Part shown: piece by piece, positions 1 through 11,117 of the stretch
How positions within the stretch are numbered: position 1 is the stretch's first letter
How the letters are laid out: each line of letters opens with the position of its first letter
NCBI GenBank assembly: GCA_947044365.1
Contig: OX345636.1
Location: forward strand, 24,585,466 to 24,649,465
Reading direction: 5' to 3'
DNA: 64,000 nucleotides
Origin: Petrosia ficiformis
Lineage: Eukaryota; Porifera; Demospongiae; Haplosclerida; Petrosiidae
Notes under the pieces: model-generated
Seen by the model: the letters and a program-made list of their open reading frames with translations, nothing else
Told to the model about the DNA's origin: nothing
Database searches by the model: none
Translations under genes and position numbers: made by a program

Positions 1-465
1 AAGCTCCCAATTTAGAAAAGAAATCATTAACAGTGTCTGGATTGGAACATAGTGCCCTACAATAAGACAGTGGTTGTGCTGTTGGAAAAGTGAGTATATG
101 ATGCCTAGCCCGAAATCCCTCAAACCAAGATCGCCCAGCTAATCCATTTTGGAAAGGATGTTACTTTCCAGTTTTCTCAGCAATTTTATAAGCTAACTGC
201 ATCACATCTTCCCTGGTTAGTCCAAAGCCCATGTCGGCCATGTTGATAATGTACTCGACCATGCTCAGTTCTTCCTCTTCACTGAGAACAGTATGAGGTC
301 CAGGGTGGCATCCTAATGGTACAGTTCCATTAACCCTCCTTCTTAGGGTTTCGACAGGCACATTGTATACCCTGGCTGCTTTCTAAGTCCCATTCCATCA
401 TCAACAACACTCTTTGTAGCTGCTTCCATACTTTCATCACTCCACAACTTGTGTTTGGCAGCCAT
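1..465 (-). pseudogene. pogo/Tigger-like transposase N-terminus (CENP-B/Psq HTH), broken and cut by the window edge
   Basis: Reading the minus strand from an ATG at 465-463, the start MAAKHKLWSDESMEAA leads into a Psq-type helix-turn-helix (ARVYNVPVETLRRRVNG) and then a CENP-B-type second HTH (HPFQNGLAGRSWFEGF, RHHILTF, LSYCRAL). This order is typical of pogo/Tigger/jerky transposases of the Tc1/mariner superfamily, which bind TIR DNA before a DDE_1 domain. Two lesions are visible: one missing base near 385 shifts frame just before ARVYN, and an in-frame TAA at about 159-161 separates the two HTHs. The DDE domain would lie left of base 1 and is not seen. Certain as to family; clearly non-functional. 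Confidence 0.8.
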
Positions 466-1017
466 ACCCTAAAGTTGAGAGATATTCAAAAGTTTATAGG
501 CCTATATTAGACATTTGACAGTTCAGATAGTTAAATAAGATGATTATAAGGTTGATAGACTTGGCTAGCACAGCTGTCTATTATGTAGAGAGGTCACGAG
601 CATATTCTCATGAGCTTACACTAAAGACAGGGCTAGTCAGGCTCTATTTCACCAAAATCATATCCCAACTTACATGAATAGCAGCTAGCTTGAGCTGTAA
701 TGGCAGATATCAGATAATTATGACTCTCCACGAGAAGTTTTTCATTGCCCATGCGCAATGAAAAACTTTGACCTTGTGATGGCTAGCTAGATTGGAAGGT
801 GCAGTCCCAGTTTCCATTTACAGGTAGGGTAGTGTGTGTATGTACTGGATTGACAGTTTGGGGGAATACAGTGCAAATGTCTCATAATGGGGTCTGTCTC
901 ATAATAGTACTTGCTGATGCAAACACAGGTTACACATACAATTGGAGACTATATGCAGGTATATAATTCATTAGTACAGAGTAATTGAATTTATGACTTA
1001 GCTTTTTTTTGAATAGG
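466..1017. other. non-coding stretch with one short hairpin
   Basis: No coding signal is seen. A short perfect hairpin, GTTTTTCATTG / CAATGAAAAAC around a CCCATGCG loop, sits at about 736-765. Confidence 0.5.
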
Positions 1018-1911
1018 CAAAGATGAAACATTACATTCTACCAGTCATACAGTAACACACTCTGTTGTATTGAGACTGATTGAGGGGTTAGAAAGGAAGG
1101 GACATCATCTGTACATGGATAACTATTATTCTGGACCAATACCCTATAAAGATCTACATAAGGAAAGGAATAGGTGCATGTGGAACAGTACGTGTAAATA
1201 GGAAAGGAATGCCTGAAGAATGGATCAAAAATAAAAGTAAACAAAGAAAGAGAGATGAAATGAAGAAGGGAGAAGTGGGAACAAGAGATCTAGGTGATAA
1301 AATTACTGTCCTCCAGTGGAAAGATAAACAACTGATTTCCATGATCAGTTCAATCCACAATGATGAAATCATTTCAAAGAGAAGACGAACAAGACTGGTT
1401 ACTGGTGGTCGTGAGGAGATTCGTAAGCCTGTGATGATTGATGAGTACAACAAATATATGGGAGGGGTTGACAAGTCCGATCAACTTCTGTCATACTACG
1501 GCTTCAAACATAGAACTGTAAAATGGTGGAAAAGAGCAGCATTCCACCTGATCAATCTAGCAATTGTCAATGCCTACCTTCTGTATAAAATGTCCATACA
1601 ATCGAAACATCTTTCTCATAAAGATTTAGCAAAGGAATTGTTGCTAAAGTACAATGATGTCGAAAAATCCAAGCCGAAACAAATCATCTCTACCTCCACC
1701 AGCCAGATTTTTGGAAAGACATTTTCCTGACAAAAATCCAGCATCATCCGAAAGACCATCGACACAGTTTGAGTGTGCTATATCTAGTTTTAAGAAAGGC
1801 AAAGGAAGAAAAAGAACAGTATATTCATGTAAAGAATATAAAGTACCCTTATGTATTGTACCTTGCTTTCGCCTTTACCATACATATGTAGATCCAGCAA
1901 GATATTTGTAA
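1018..1911 (+). pseudogene. piggyBac transposase, 5'-truncated, PGBD4-like
   Basis: The translation contains YMDNYYSGP (the block holding the second catalytic Asp of DDE_Tnp_1_7), then GIGACGTVRVNRKGMPEEW, then YNKYMGGVDKSDQL with the third catalytic Asp, and SVKWW-like KWWKRAAFHLINLAIVNAYL. A Cys-poor relic of the C-terminal zinc domain follows (KGRKRTVYSCKEYKVPLC). Two frameshifts are visible, near 1160 (before GIGACG) and between 1654 and 1730 (before the Cys domain). The first catalytic Asp region is missing, so the copy is 5'-truncated. No TTAA-flanked termini were found next to it. It is a dead copy, separate from the piggyBac copies further right. Confidence 0.85.
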
Positions 1912-2033
1912 GCAAAACACATCATTTCATGCATACATATTAATGTAATACATTATTCATCACCATCATTCAGCCATTTAAGAAATGTATATAAAACCAT
2001 CTAATATTCACATACAATAATTACTTATATACT

Positions 2034-2039
<6 letters not shown>

Positions 2040-2069
<30 letters not shown>

Positions 2070-2140
2070 CTAACTGGGGTAATTTCGTGCTAGGTAAAAA
2101 CGTATGCGAATACGGAAAATATATATATATATATATATAT
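2040..2140. repeat. AT microsatellite with one 73-bp tandem duplication
   Basis: Two (TA)n tracts (2040-2068 and about 2118-2140) flank a copy of a terminal sequence beginning AGCTAACTGGGGTAATTTCG. The same sequence starts again at 2141, giving a 73-bp tandem offset. Confidence 0.8.
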
Positions 2141-2758
2141 AGCTAACTGGGGTAATTTCGTGCTAGGTAAAAACGTATGCGAATACGGAAATCCGCACAA
2201 ATTTACTCCCAACACCTGCTCATCTTCTGGAGCTCATACCTTCGCGATCTTTCATCGTATGAGAACAAGACTTATACCATTGGAATAAGGATGAGTAGAG
2301 CTAAATAATATGTGCACCTACTGTTTCGCAAAAAAAAGGGCGAAAGTAAACGTGCTTACTAACCTGGAATCAGTACAGAAGTTACAGTAAATAATATAAT
2401 AATAGTATATATAATATATTGTTATGAATATACAAATTATGTATACTATTATTATATTATCTACTAACCTTTTGTAGCATAGCATTCCACTAAAAAAAAG
2501 TCAGAACAGCAAGGAAATCCTCCATTCCCCCATTTGCACGAAATTACCCCACCTTACACGAATTTACCCCAAAATGTACCATGTGACTAAAAGTCACTTG
2601 ATTGTAAAATTATAAGAATAGTAATTTTGAAATTGATACTGTTAAATAGAGCAGTAATTGCTCTTTTGAAAACTGTAAGTCCAACAGGAATTTCTATGCG
2701 CTCAAACATCCAGCCAGACGGTTAATGAAATAATAGAACGAAATTACCCCAGTTTGCT
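2141..2758. mobile_element. 618-bp TIR element (MITE) with GGGGTAATTTCGT termini
   Basis: The left terminus AGCTAACTGGGGTAATTTCG (2141) is mirrored at 2738-2758 by ACGAAATTACCCCAGTTTGC, one mismatch in 21 bp. Both ends abut TA microsatellite, consistent with TA-targeted insertion. There is no coding potential. An internal palindrome (about 2391-2460) and further CGAAATTACCCC motifs are present. A second, partial, inverted copy lies at 22458-22640, so this is a dispersed family. Confidence 0.7.
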
Positions 2759-3052
2759 ATATATATATAATTATAAATAATAGTTACCTCGATCTGAATA
2801 CATGACCACTGAGTGCTAGGCGGACGAACTTCAGCCTTTAACAATGTCCAACGATTCTGTTCAAACAGTCCATGACCTGTAACAACTCTTTAAAAGTCGC
2901 CGTTGCCACGCAATTGGGCTTTGAAACAGCTAGACAAAATTTCAGAGAAAACACAGAAAAGGTCAACAACGCTCGCGTGATTGAACAATCACGTGAAACG
3001 CCCACGCACTCAAAAAGTTAACTTGAAGGAGAATTGCAAATGAAAACTCAAC

Positions 3053-3330
3053 GGGTGTCTCCATTCACTGGACTGGACCACTGGACTGGACTACTGGACT
3101 GGATTACTGGACTGCAAATACGAGGGCGTTGTAATAAACCCGCCTACTAATTTATATAATAATTATTATAATTAATTTATAAATTATTTTTAATTAATGT
3201 GTAAATTTATAAAATAAATTGTGTGAGAGGGGTTCATAAGCAGAACTCTCGAAATGTACACGACCGACTCGTTTTGCTGGGAAGAAAAGTTGTTAATGAT
3301 AAAAATATCATGCTTCGTTAAATGCAGGAA
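3053..3330 (+). repeat. MULE left terminal inverted repeat
   Basis: About 278 bp, partner of 7412-7656. It opens with a minisatellite-like run of CACTGGACTGGA-type units, followed by AT-rich sequence and the shared block TCGAAATGTACACGACCGAC. The end of homology is at AATGCAGG. Confidence 0.85.
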
Positions 3331-3464
3331 GACAGCAAGGCGAGTGTATGGCATTCACATGCGGGCAACGCCCACATTTTTTTAAGTGTTCGCGCTGAAC
3401 GTATGTATAACTCACCTTGGCGACACTAGTTAATTATCGATTATTCTGGTTCTTCTCGTTCGTG

Positions 3465-6400
3465 ATGGCAGAGGTTAGTGTTGTGCTTTGCTTACTAATA
3501 TTTTATAATTGCAATACCTTTTCAGAGATCATTTGCTATAGAGCTATCAGACTCAGAACATAATTCTGACATTGATTTTGATGTTTCGCCAGATTCGTTT
3601 TTTGCTGAAACTGAGATAATAGAAATAAAAGAGTCCCCTCTTAAGTCCATGGAAGCACCCAAATATAAGTAAGTTTACAGTTTTGTAGTGACTTTCACAT
3701 TAATATAATTATAAATCTGATTGTTATATCTGCAGAGATGTAATAGAAATTGTAGACAGTCCTTTCAGTAGTAATGATACACCTGATACACCTGGACATT
3801 ACAGTGAGTTGTTTATGTTGATTTTATAAGTTTGTCAAATGCATCAAGAGAGCAAATGATCGATAATACATATGGAAGTATGCAAGCATGTTACAGTGTA
3901 CAAAGAGACATGACATGGACAGATTATATATATACAATTATATACAATATCATTATATATAATAATGACTACATACACAGAAATGTATGAAATGAATAAA
4001 GAGAATACATTAAGGTTATGCATGAGCAGGAAAGGTCACATGAATAGTTAAAGTCATGAATGCTTTGTTACAGTCCTACACAGTGCCTAAAATAACTTTA
4101 TTTTTAGTACTAGTCATACATGCTAGGCAAATAATTTGTACATGTCAGTCAGTCAGTGATAAGATAGTAGCCACTCTAAAGATACCATAGCCAAAAAATT
4201 ATGCTTTTGGGTATTAACATCCTATTTTAGGTACAGACCACAATTCACACACAGCACCATGCATGCATGACACATTTTTATTACTATTATAGGTGTTGAT
4301 TGTAGTGCCAAGAAAAAATTGAAATTTGATGATGATGATGATTCTGCTTAGCCTATTTATGAACATCCTCCAGATAAGTATTCTGCTGAAGAAATAATCA
4401 AGATTCTTCTAGATCCTCCTAAAGATAAGATCTGTTACGTAAAGCCAACATTAGTTACTAAAAGCGCAGCATACATTGTAGACACTAGTAGTCTTCATAA
4501 CCTTGAGGATATTAAAAAGGACAGCTATGGGATTTGGAAATACTCTGGCTCACATCCACAGACATTTAAAGTGTACACTGAGGATGATGGCTACAAAGTG
4601 ATAGAAAAGTGTAGCAAGGGTGCATCAGGAAGCAATGTTGTATACTTACGTCGCTTGCATTGTACTCACCCCTCAAACAGTGATTTCAAAAGACTCATTT
4701 GTTTCCTTTCAGGTACGGTCAAACAAATTAAAGTTATCTGTACTGACTATCTTTCACATATTTGTTATTCTTCACTGTAGATGCTGCAAATCATCCACAT
4801 CACTGTTGTCTAGTTGTATATCGCTTACCATCAGGCTTTGTACCCACTATTTCCAGTCATGGAAACGCAAAGGATAAAAAACCATTTTTTCCTACATGGC
4901 CAAGCACACGCAACTTAATTGAGAACCAGTGCTTGAAGAATGGTCCTAAAGCTACAATAGAGCATGTTTCATTACAAGTTGGAGGAATGCTAGAATCAGT
5001 TGCTCCAGGGCAACTTCCTAGAAGTGAAAAACAGGTGACAAATATTCGGAAAAAGGAGAAGATGAAAGGAAGATGTAATCATGCCAGTGGAAATGGTGCA
5101 GATGATCTATTTCTCATCATGCAAAAGGCCCATACAGAAGATCCATCATCACAGTTTATACGTGCAATCAGAACAGCTCCAGATCCAGCCATTGTGCTCT
5201 CAAGTGATTATCAAATAAATGATATGGTTCGTTTTTGTACTTCAACTGCAGACATTAGCATTCTAACAGTTGATCCAACATTTTCGCTTGGTGATTTTGA
5301 CATTACCCCAATGACATATCGACATCTGCTACTAGAGACAAAGCGAAGTAAAAAACATCCAATCTTCCTTGGTCCAACATTAATCCACTATAGGAAAACC
5401 TTTGGTGCCTATTTATTTTTTGCGTCAACATTGGTTGGAATGTCCCCAGAGCTACAAGGAGTCAGAGCATTTGGTACAGATGGAGAGCAGGCTCTAGCAC
5501 AAGCATTAGGACATGCTTTTCCCTTTTCAGAAAGATTATTGTGTTTCATTCATGCTAGACGGAACATAAAGGAGAGGTGTCGGGAGTTCTTTATTCCAAC
5601 TGACTTAAAACAGAAGATTATGAATGATGTATTTGGTTCTAAAGTCAACGATACATATATTGAAGGGCTAGTTGACGCTCAAGATGATGACGAGTTCCAG
5701 AGAAAACTTGATGCTGTAATGGAGTCATGGCAAGGCAACCCAGTTTCAAGTACTACTAAACTGGACAGCTTCATCAATTGGTTCAATGTGAACAAGTCCA
5801 GTGCAATTCGTAATTACATGTTGCGGCCCATTCGAGAGGAGTGTGGTTTAGGCTGTCCACCTGAACCATTCACTACAAATGCAAGTGAGAGTATCAATGC
5901 TGTTCTTAAGAACAAACTTGATTACCGAAGAAGTGAGCTCCCCAATTTTGTTGAGAAAATAAGCGAAGTAGTGAACGAACAGCAAAGGGAACTTGAACGT
6001 GCTGTTATAGGTAGGGGCAAGTACCAGTTACAGCAGCAGTACAAGTTTCTTGAAGTGCCGGAAAATAAATGGTTCCGAATGAGTCTGCAACAAAGGAAGG
6101 ATCATCTTTCAAAATTGCAGTCTGTCACCATTATAGATATAAATGGAATGGGAGAACTAGAATCTGCGACTAGTGCAGCAACCCCTTATGAAACAATTCC
6201 TTCAAAGTGCTCAATGTCAGACCTATCTGTTGATGTTGAGAATGCAGCAGCACAAGTAAATATTCCTTCACCAATACTTCAAGGAATCTGGGCTAAAGCT
6301 AGGACTCTTCTTTCTACAGATGGAGCAATTGCTTCAGCTCCTGGACAGTCTCCAGAAGCAAGGATGGTTCTCAGTTATAGAAAAAAGGTACCTCACATGG

Positions 6401-7221
6401 TAACACCAAGGAAGGGCAGTGATTTTAGCTGTGACTCAAGTTGTCCAAACTGGAAGTCATTGGGACTCTGCTCTCATTCCATTGCTGTAGCTGAACTGAA
6501 TGGTAAACTTTTGGAATTTATTTCTGCTAAGAAGAAAAAGAAGAGATTTCCTAATATCACCAGTCTTGTCACAACAGGCTTGCCAAAAGGTCGAGGTCGT
6601 AAAGGTGGAGTTGCTCCACGTGTGCGTAAACCATCTCGTGCTGTCACTACAAGGATTGAAATGAACATTCCTGAAACTTCCAGTACTAATCATATCGCTT
6701 CAGCACCAATGTCAGATATACATACTGTGCCACCACCACAGTTCTCGACTACACCCCAATTCTGTTCTTCCCCAGATAATTTTTATAGCAGTCATGGTTA
6801 TTATAATTGGGGAATGAGAAACAATGTGTTTCCGCAGTCCTCTTTCCAAATTCAACCTTCTTATGAACAACTGCAACCTCCTATTCCAGGATGTTATACT
6901 GTCCCATTTTCCTATTCACTGCACATCATTGGGGGGAATATCAGCACTTGTTTTGGTTGTAAAAATAAATATAACAAGTCATTAAAGCCCCCAAATGATT
7001 TGTGTATTAAAACTCAAGATTGGCGGGAATTCATTAGTCGAAATAGTGCAACACCGCAGTCAAGGTTTGGAAATGTATATTTTCATTGCAAACCTGAGTG
7101 TGTGTTGATGCGAAACCCTTCCTTTCTTCCATCTGATCTGAATGTTCCTGATGAAGTTGCAGAAAATCTAAATGACACACACAAGCAGTACTTGCTTGAT
7201 TTTTTTGGACTGCAAATTTAA
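3465..7221 (+). CDS. MULE transposase, five exons, interrupted by one in-frame TAG
   Basis: Proposed exons 3465-3473, 3526-3668, 3736-3803, 4293-4712 and 4781-7221 keep frame throughout with GT-AG introns (3081 nt in total). The N-terminus is acidic. A small domain near YGIWKYSGSHPQTF follows, then the MULE core with VDPTF (first Asp), FGTDGEQAL (second Asp) and NASESINAVLK (Glu region). Next comes a SWIM-like finger (FSCDSSCPNW then CSHSIAV), a basic KGRGRKGG stretch and a Ser/Pro/Gln-rich tail with more Cys. The protein should act in the nucleus, binding the element's TIRs and catalysing excision and insertion. The single lesion is TAG at 4349-4351, between the acidic leader and the body. 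A downstream start could still give most of the protein. Boundaries of the first tiny exon are the least certain. Confidence 0.8.
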
Positions 7222-7411
7222 CAATAGTTAACTTATTGATTATGTTTATGCTACTTATTCAACTAGTATTAAAACTTATAGTCTAGCACATTAATTTAAA
7301 TTGCGTAAGTATATATCCATGGCGATTATATAAACTCGGCTTGTTCCTAATCTCGCGTAGGCAGACCCACCCTCTGCGTAGGTCTGGCTATGCGAGATTA
7401 CCTTGCTCCTA

Positions 7412-7656
7412 TCCTGCATTTAACAAGGCATGATATTTTTATCATTAACAACTTTTTTTCCCAGCAAAACAAGTCGGTCGTGTACATTTCGAGAGTTCTG
7501 CTTATGAATCCATTTTATTCAGACATTAAAAATAAATTATAAATTAATTATATATAAATTAGTAGGCGTGTTTATTACAACGCCCTCGTATTTAAAGTCC
7601 AGTAATCCAGTCCAGTAGTCCAGTCCAGTAGTCCAGTCCAGTGAATGGAGACACCC
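7412..7656 (-). repeat. MULE right terminal inverted repeat
   Basis: Inverted partner of 3053-3330, about 245 bp, ending in tandem CCAGTCCAGTAGT units and ACACCC. It is slightly shorter than the left arm because of indels in the AT-rich part. Confidence 0.85.
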
Positions 7657-8782
7657 TAACACAACACAAAACCATTCCGTATTTGTAAATAAGCTGACGG
7701 ATATCCTGATTTTAAACCACACCCACTTTTACAACACCAATATCTATTATTGCAAGAATGCTATATAAACTGTTTCAAAACATAGCAAAAGCTTTACAAA
7801 TTTTATTTTTTTAACTACTAAAATGTTATAATTGTCATTATTAGAGTATTTAACTATGAGAGTTTGATGAAAACACCATTCAGTACAACATTAAAAAACA
7901 TACAAAATTAATCCAAGTTCCTATCCAAAAAAATTAACATGTCTACATTATCTGCTTTTATACAATTTCTGTGTTGATTTACGATAAGTCCAGCAGTAGA
8001 GAAAATTCTTTCTGATGGTACAGATGTGGCTGGGACTATTAAGTGCATCCTTGGTAACTTAGAAACAGTAGGATAACGACCTTCATTGTTGCTCCACCAT
8101 TCAAGTGCATTTTCATGTGGAGATAACAGGTGTTCCTTTAAATAAGAGCCTACCTCAATATCTATTCCATCAAACTCCTCGGTTGTGGATTCACCAAGTA
8201 TAAATGACATTGCTGTTTCTTTTTTTTCGACATTTAGGAGACGGTAAACTATCACCACACTCATTATCATAAATATTAACTGATTAACCGCCGTCGTCGC
8301 ATAAATGCGACAGAATCGACCCACCTACTTTAAATATGTATAACTTATGAACGGGCCAAGGTAGAACCCTGTAACTTTTGCAGACGATAGATGAATAATT
8401 ATGTATACTACCAACTTTTATGTACTGTTTAATAGAACATTTCATAAAGGAAAAATCGAAAAAAAATTTTTTTTTGTTTACATATGACTAATAATTGAAG
8501 GGCTGAGTGCAAAAACGGTATAAGTCCATAATAGATTAAATTCCAAAAACCACAATAATGCGTAAGAAGCAGTATAAGATTAAATTCCAAAAACCACAAC
8601 AATAATTACCCACAACAATAATTATTACACACTTAAGAACTTCCCACATGTGACTGCAATAACATTTTTATTAAAGTTAAACTATACTTTAGAGCATAAT
8701 ATGTGATTTAACTATAGTACAGAAATCATACACAAATCATACAATGTTATACTCAAATCATACAATAATGTATTACACATGT

Positions 8783-8937
8783 CTAGTTGTCATCTCTAGC
8801 AACTGCTGTAATACTGTTGTAGAACTCTTGATACTGCTTGGGTATGTACTGGTCACTCAATTTTTTTAAATCGTTTAGTTTCGCTGGTTGAATTGGTATT
8901 TTTTTGTTGTACATGGGTTTAGTGATTAAACCATTAA
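8783..8937 (-). pseudogene. C-terminal scrap of a DUF7869-type transposon protein
   Basis: The minus-strand translation KLNDLKKLSDQYIPKQYQEF aligns by eye with VNDIRKLVDKYVPSQYVSYY at the end of the coding region at 61754-63104. The scrap continues across the TTAA element to about 9345, where VLNGLITKP resumes. It marks an insertion into the hAT gene, itself later hit by the TTAA element. No start or catalytic region is present. Confidence 0.65.
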
Positions 8938-9333
8938 CCCTTAGAGCACTGAGCCTGTTTTTTAAAATTCTTCCCATTTCCAACGTTGGCAACTCTATTG
9001 ATTTTGGCTTTCTCTACTCCAAACTTTGCTCCTTTTCCGACATGAAGTACTACTTCCACGAACTTGCTTACTGGGACCAGAGCGTGTGGGCGGGGTAAAA
9101 AAAAACCGCAAATTGAACCTCGCATTAACGGGGGGACACCCCCTTTAAAATTCCCCCCGTAGTCGTTATTTAGGCCAAAGGGCGGCCGAAAAACCATCAA
9201 CTTTTTAGCCACGTTCATCGGCTTGTGCCTGACACCAATTACAATCATTTGGAGAGCTTCGTGTAGCTAGGAACACACAGCTAACCACGTAGGGGTGAAA
9301 TGTCACATATATGTGACATCAGTGCTCTAAGGG
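8938..9333. mobile_element. 396-bp TTAA-flanked piggyBac-type MITE
   Basis: It begins CCCTTAGAGCACTGA and ends with its perfect 15-bp inverse, with TTAA on each side (8934-8937 and 9334-9337), the hallmark of piggyBac transposition. It shares internal sequence (reading CTTCCCATTTCC, then TCCGACATGRAGTACTA) with copies at 43317 and 63289. Confidence 0.85.
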
Positions 9334-10509
9334 TTAAGTACTGGATATATCAAAGAAACAGTCTTCACAAAGAGCAGTTGTGGCCACTTGTAGTGGTTTT
9401 AACACTGTAACTAGTTGTGTAAGTATGTCCCATTGATGTGGTTTTAGATCTAAATGCCTGTTGTCTGCTTTGGTTATTAATTCATCAATGATAACTGCAT
9501 TAGATGGCCCATCTTTGTTCCAATAGTCTTTCACACATAAAATAAGTGGAAAGCCACCTTGTACAGATTTCTTGAAGTAGCTTGTGCTTTGGAATATTCA
9601 AACCAATTTGCTTTTCTTCAAGTCCTTTTGTTGCAATCACACTATGCCTAAAGTGGGCAACTATCTTGATATTGATACAACTTGGTGGATTGTACTTATA
9701 CCAAGGCCAGCAGTAAAAGCCAATTGTAATGTATGACCAAAGCAGCTAATATCTGATATATTTTGAATTAGTTCTATTACAAGATTCATGTTTGCTGCAT
9801 TATCATGAATGACAGCAGTTATTCTTTCATTTGACAGACCCTAGTTTTCAATTGAGTCCTGTATTCGTTGTGCTGTATGAACTCCAGTATGTCTTTCAGG
9901 CATTTCAGCTGTTGAAACAACTTTGGTCACTAGTTTCCAATTTTTTAAGTGTGCTGTAACTGTTATATAGGCCTGTGTTGTGCAACTAGTCCAAATATCA
10001 GTTGTCAAAGCAACTTGGCTTTGTTTTTCAAGATCCTGTTTTAGTTCCTGCTTTAAAGTGTCGTATGTCTTATGACACAGAGGTAATTTGCGTTCTAGAA
10101 GGTGCTGTGTACCTTGGTTCAAGAAAATTAATTAACGTTTTAAAGCCAGCACCTTCAACAACTCTGAGTGGCCTGAGATCTCTTGCTACAAATTCACATA
10201 TATGTTTTGTTATTTCACTAGCTCGTTCATCACTACACTTTCCAGTAAATCATTCTATGGTTGTTTGCTTCCGTTTCCCATCATCATCACCTGCGCACAG
10301 TTTGTATTCCTGACAATGCCTTGAATGTAAATGTGTGAAAAGGTTTCCAGTTCCTCCTCCATCTACCAGTTTGGAGTTACAGAGTTTACAGCTAACATAC
10401 TTTTTAAAATTTTTTCCTTCTTGAGTCTCTAAAACAGGTATATCAAAGTATTGCCATACTGGGCTTTTCCTCCTGCTTGAGGCCATTCTTCTGCCATGAG
10501 GTCAACTAG

Positions 10510-10521
10510 TGCGCATGCGCA
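10510..10521. promoter_or_regulatory. NRF1-like palindrome upstream of the hAT start codon
   Basis: TGCGCATGCGCA lies 24 bp upstream of the hAT ATG (minus strand). It fits the known NRF1 consensus YGCGCAYGCGCR. The same 12-mer, or a one-base variant, recurs at 23609-23620 (piggyBac terminus) and 45691-45702. A promoter role is inferred. Confidence 0.45.
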
Positions 10522-10611
10522 AACATTGAACGGATATCCTGAATCCGGATGTTAACAATCAAAACGGATTTTGGATAATCCGGATATCTGTTGCAGCACT
10601 AGTATTTGGGC

Positions 10612-10881
10612 CTATGCATCTAATTTTGAAAGAAAATAGTTGATTCTACAGATCATCGTTCTCGTCATCAACAAAAAGCTTTTTAGATAGCAATTAATTA
10701 TTTTTCTTTTAATTGTGGAGTAATAAATACCCGAGTATGGCTGTGATTGATACACTGGACCCTTGTAGCTAGAGTCTATTATGTACTCTTCATCATATTC
10801 ATATTTTTTGTCTTCCTCCTCTTCTTCTTTCTCTTCCTTGTTTTCTTTTTCTACTATTTCTTCATTTAAACTTTGGATCAT
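10612..10881 (-). CDS. unrecognised acidic ORF (89 aa)
   Basis: Starts MIQSLNEEIVEKENKEEKEE, followed by a Glu/Asp/Lys-rich stretch and the segment SSYKGPVYQSQPYSG. The composition is low complexity and I recognise no domain. It could be an acidic leader exon of a transposase, since several families here begin this way, or simple-sequence noise. Confidence 0.25.
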   Translation of the reverse strand: MIQSLNEEIVEKENKEEKEEEEEDKKYEYDEEYIIDSSYKGPVYQSQPYSGIYYSTIKRKIINCYLKSFLLMTRTMICRINYFLSKLDA

Positions 10882-11117
10882 AAAAACTTAAATTGACGAT
10901 GTACGTCTGTGTGCCCTTACTAACCGTTTCAATTTCAGTCTGTGTTTCCTATCAATATAATTTTTATTTAGATCCGAACTCACTTTCTCCATCTGCATGT
11001 TTATGTTCCTTGCAATTTTAACGACGTTTTTCGCTTCTTTTACAGTTAATTCATCTTAAACGAATCGTTTAATTTTGTAAATGGAAACAATTCGAGTACA
11101 TGAATAATATTTGGCTG

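Larger units (their letters stand above)
3053..7656 (+). mobile_element. full-length Mutator-like element (MULE), 4,604 bp
   Basis: Both ends read GGGTGTCTCCATTCACTGG inward (3053 and reverse complement ending 7656). The inverted repeats extend to about 3330 and 7412. The flanks AAACTCAAC (3044-3052) and TAACACAAC (7657-7665) match at 7 of 9 positions, the size expected for a MULE target duplication. The only gene inside is a spliced MULE transposase. The left flank carries no recognisable gene and the right flank leads into the decayed hAT region. Confidence 0.85.
7908..10486 (-). pseudogene. hAT transposase with BED finger, split by nested insertions
   Basis: On the minus strand an ATG at 10486 starts a BED-type zinc finger (VWQYFD, CKLCNSKL, HLHSRHCQEY) ending near 10250. 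Core blocks follow: VALTTDIWTS with the hAT first Asp and HLKNWKL at 9841-10122, and LKPLQVATTAL at 9345-9534. The C-terminal hATC dimerisation domain (LEWWSNNEGRYP, ERIFSTAGLIVNQHRNC, MLIFLDRNLD) lies at 7908-8230. About 1 kb of unrelated DNA (roughly 8290-9345) separates core from hATC, and several stops and frameshifts break the rest. ZBED/hAT identity is clear; activity is excluded. The right terminus is probably near 10590, where TAGTGCTGCAACAG reads inward. Confidence 0.85.

Noticed and set aside
6457..6693. Minus-strand ORFs within the MULE transposase
   Set aside because: Shadows of the long plus-strand exon.
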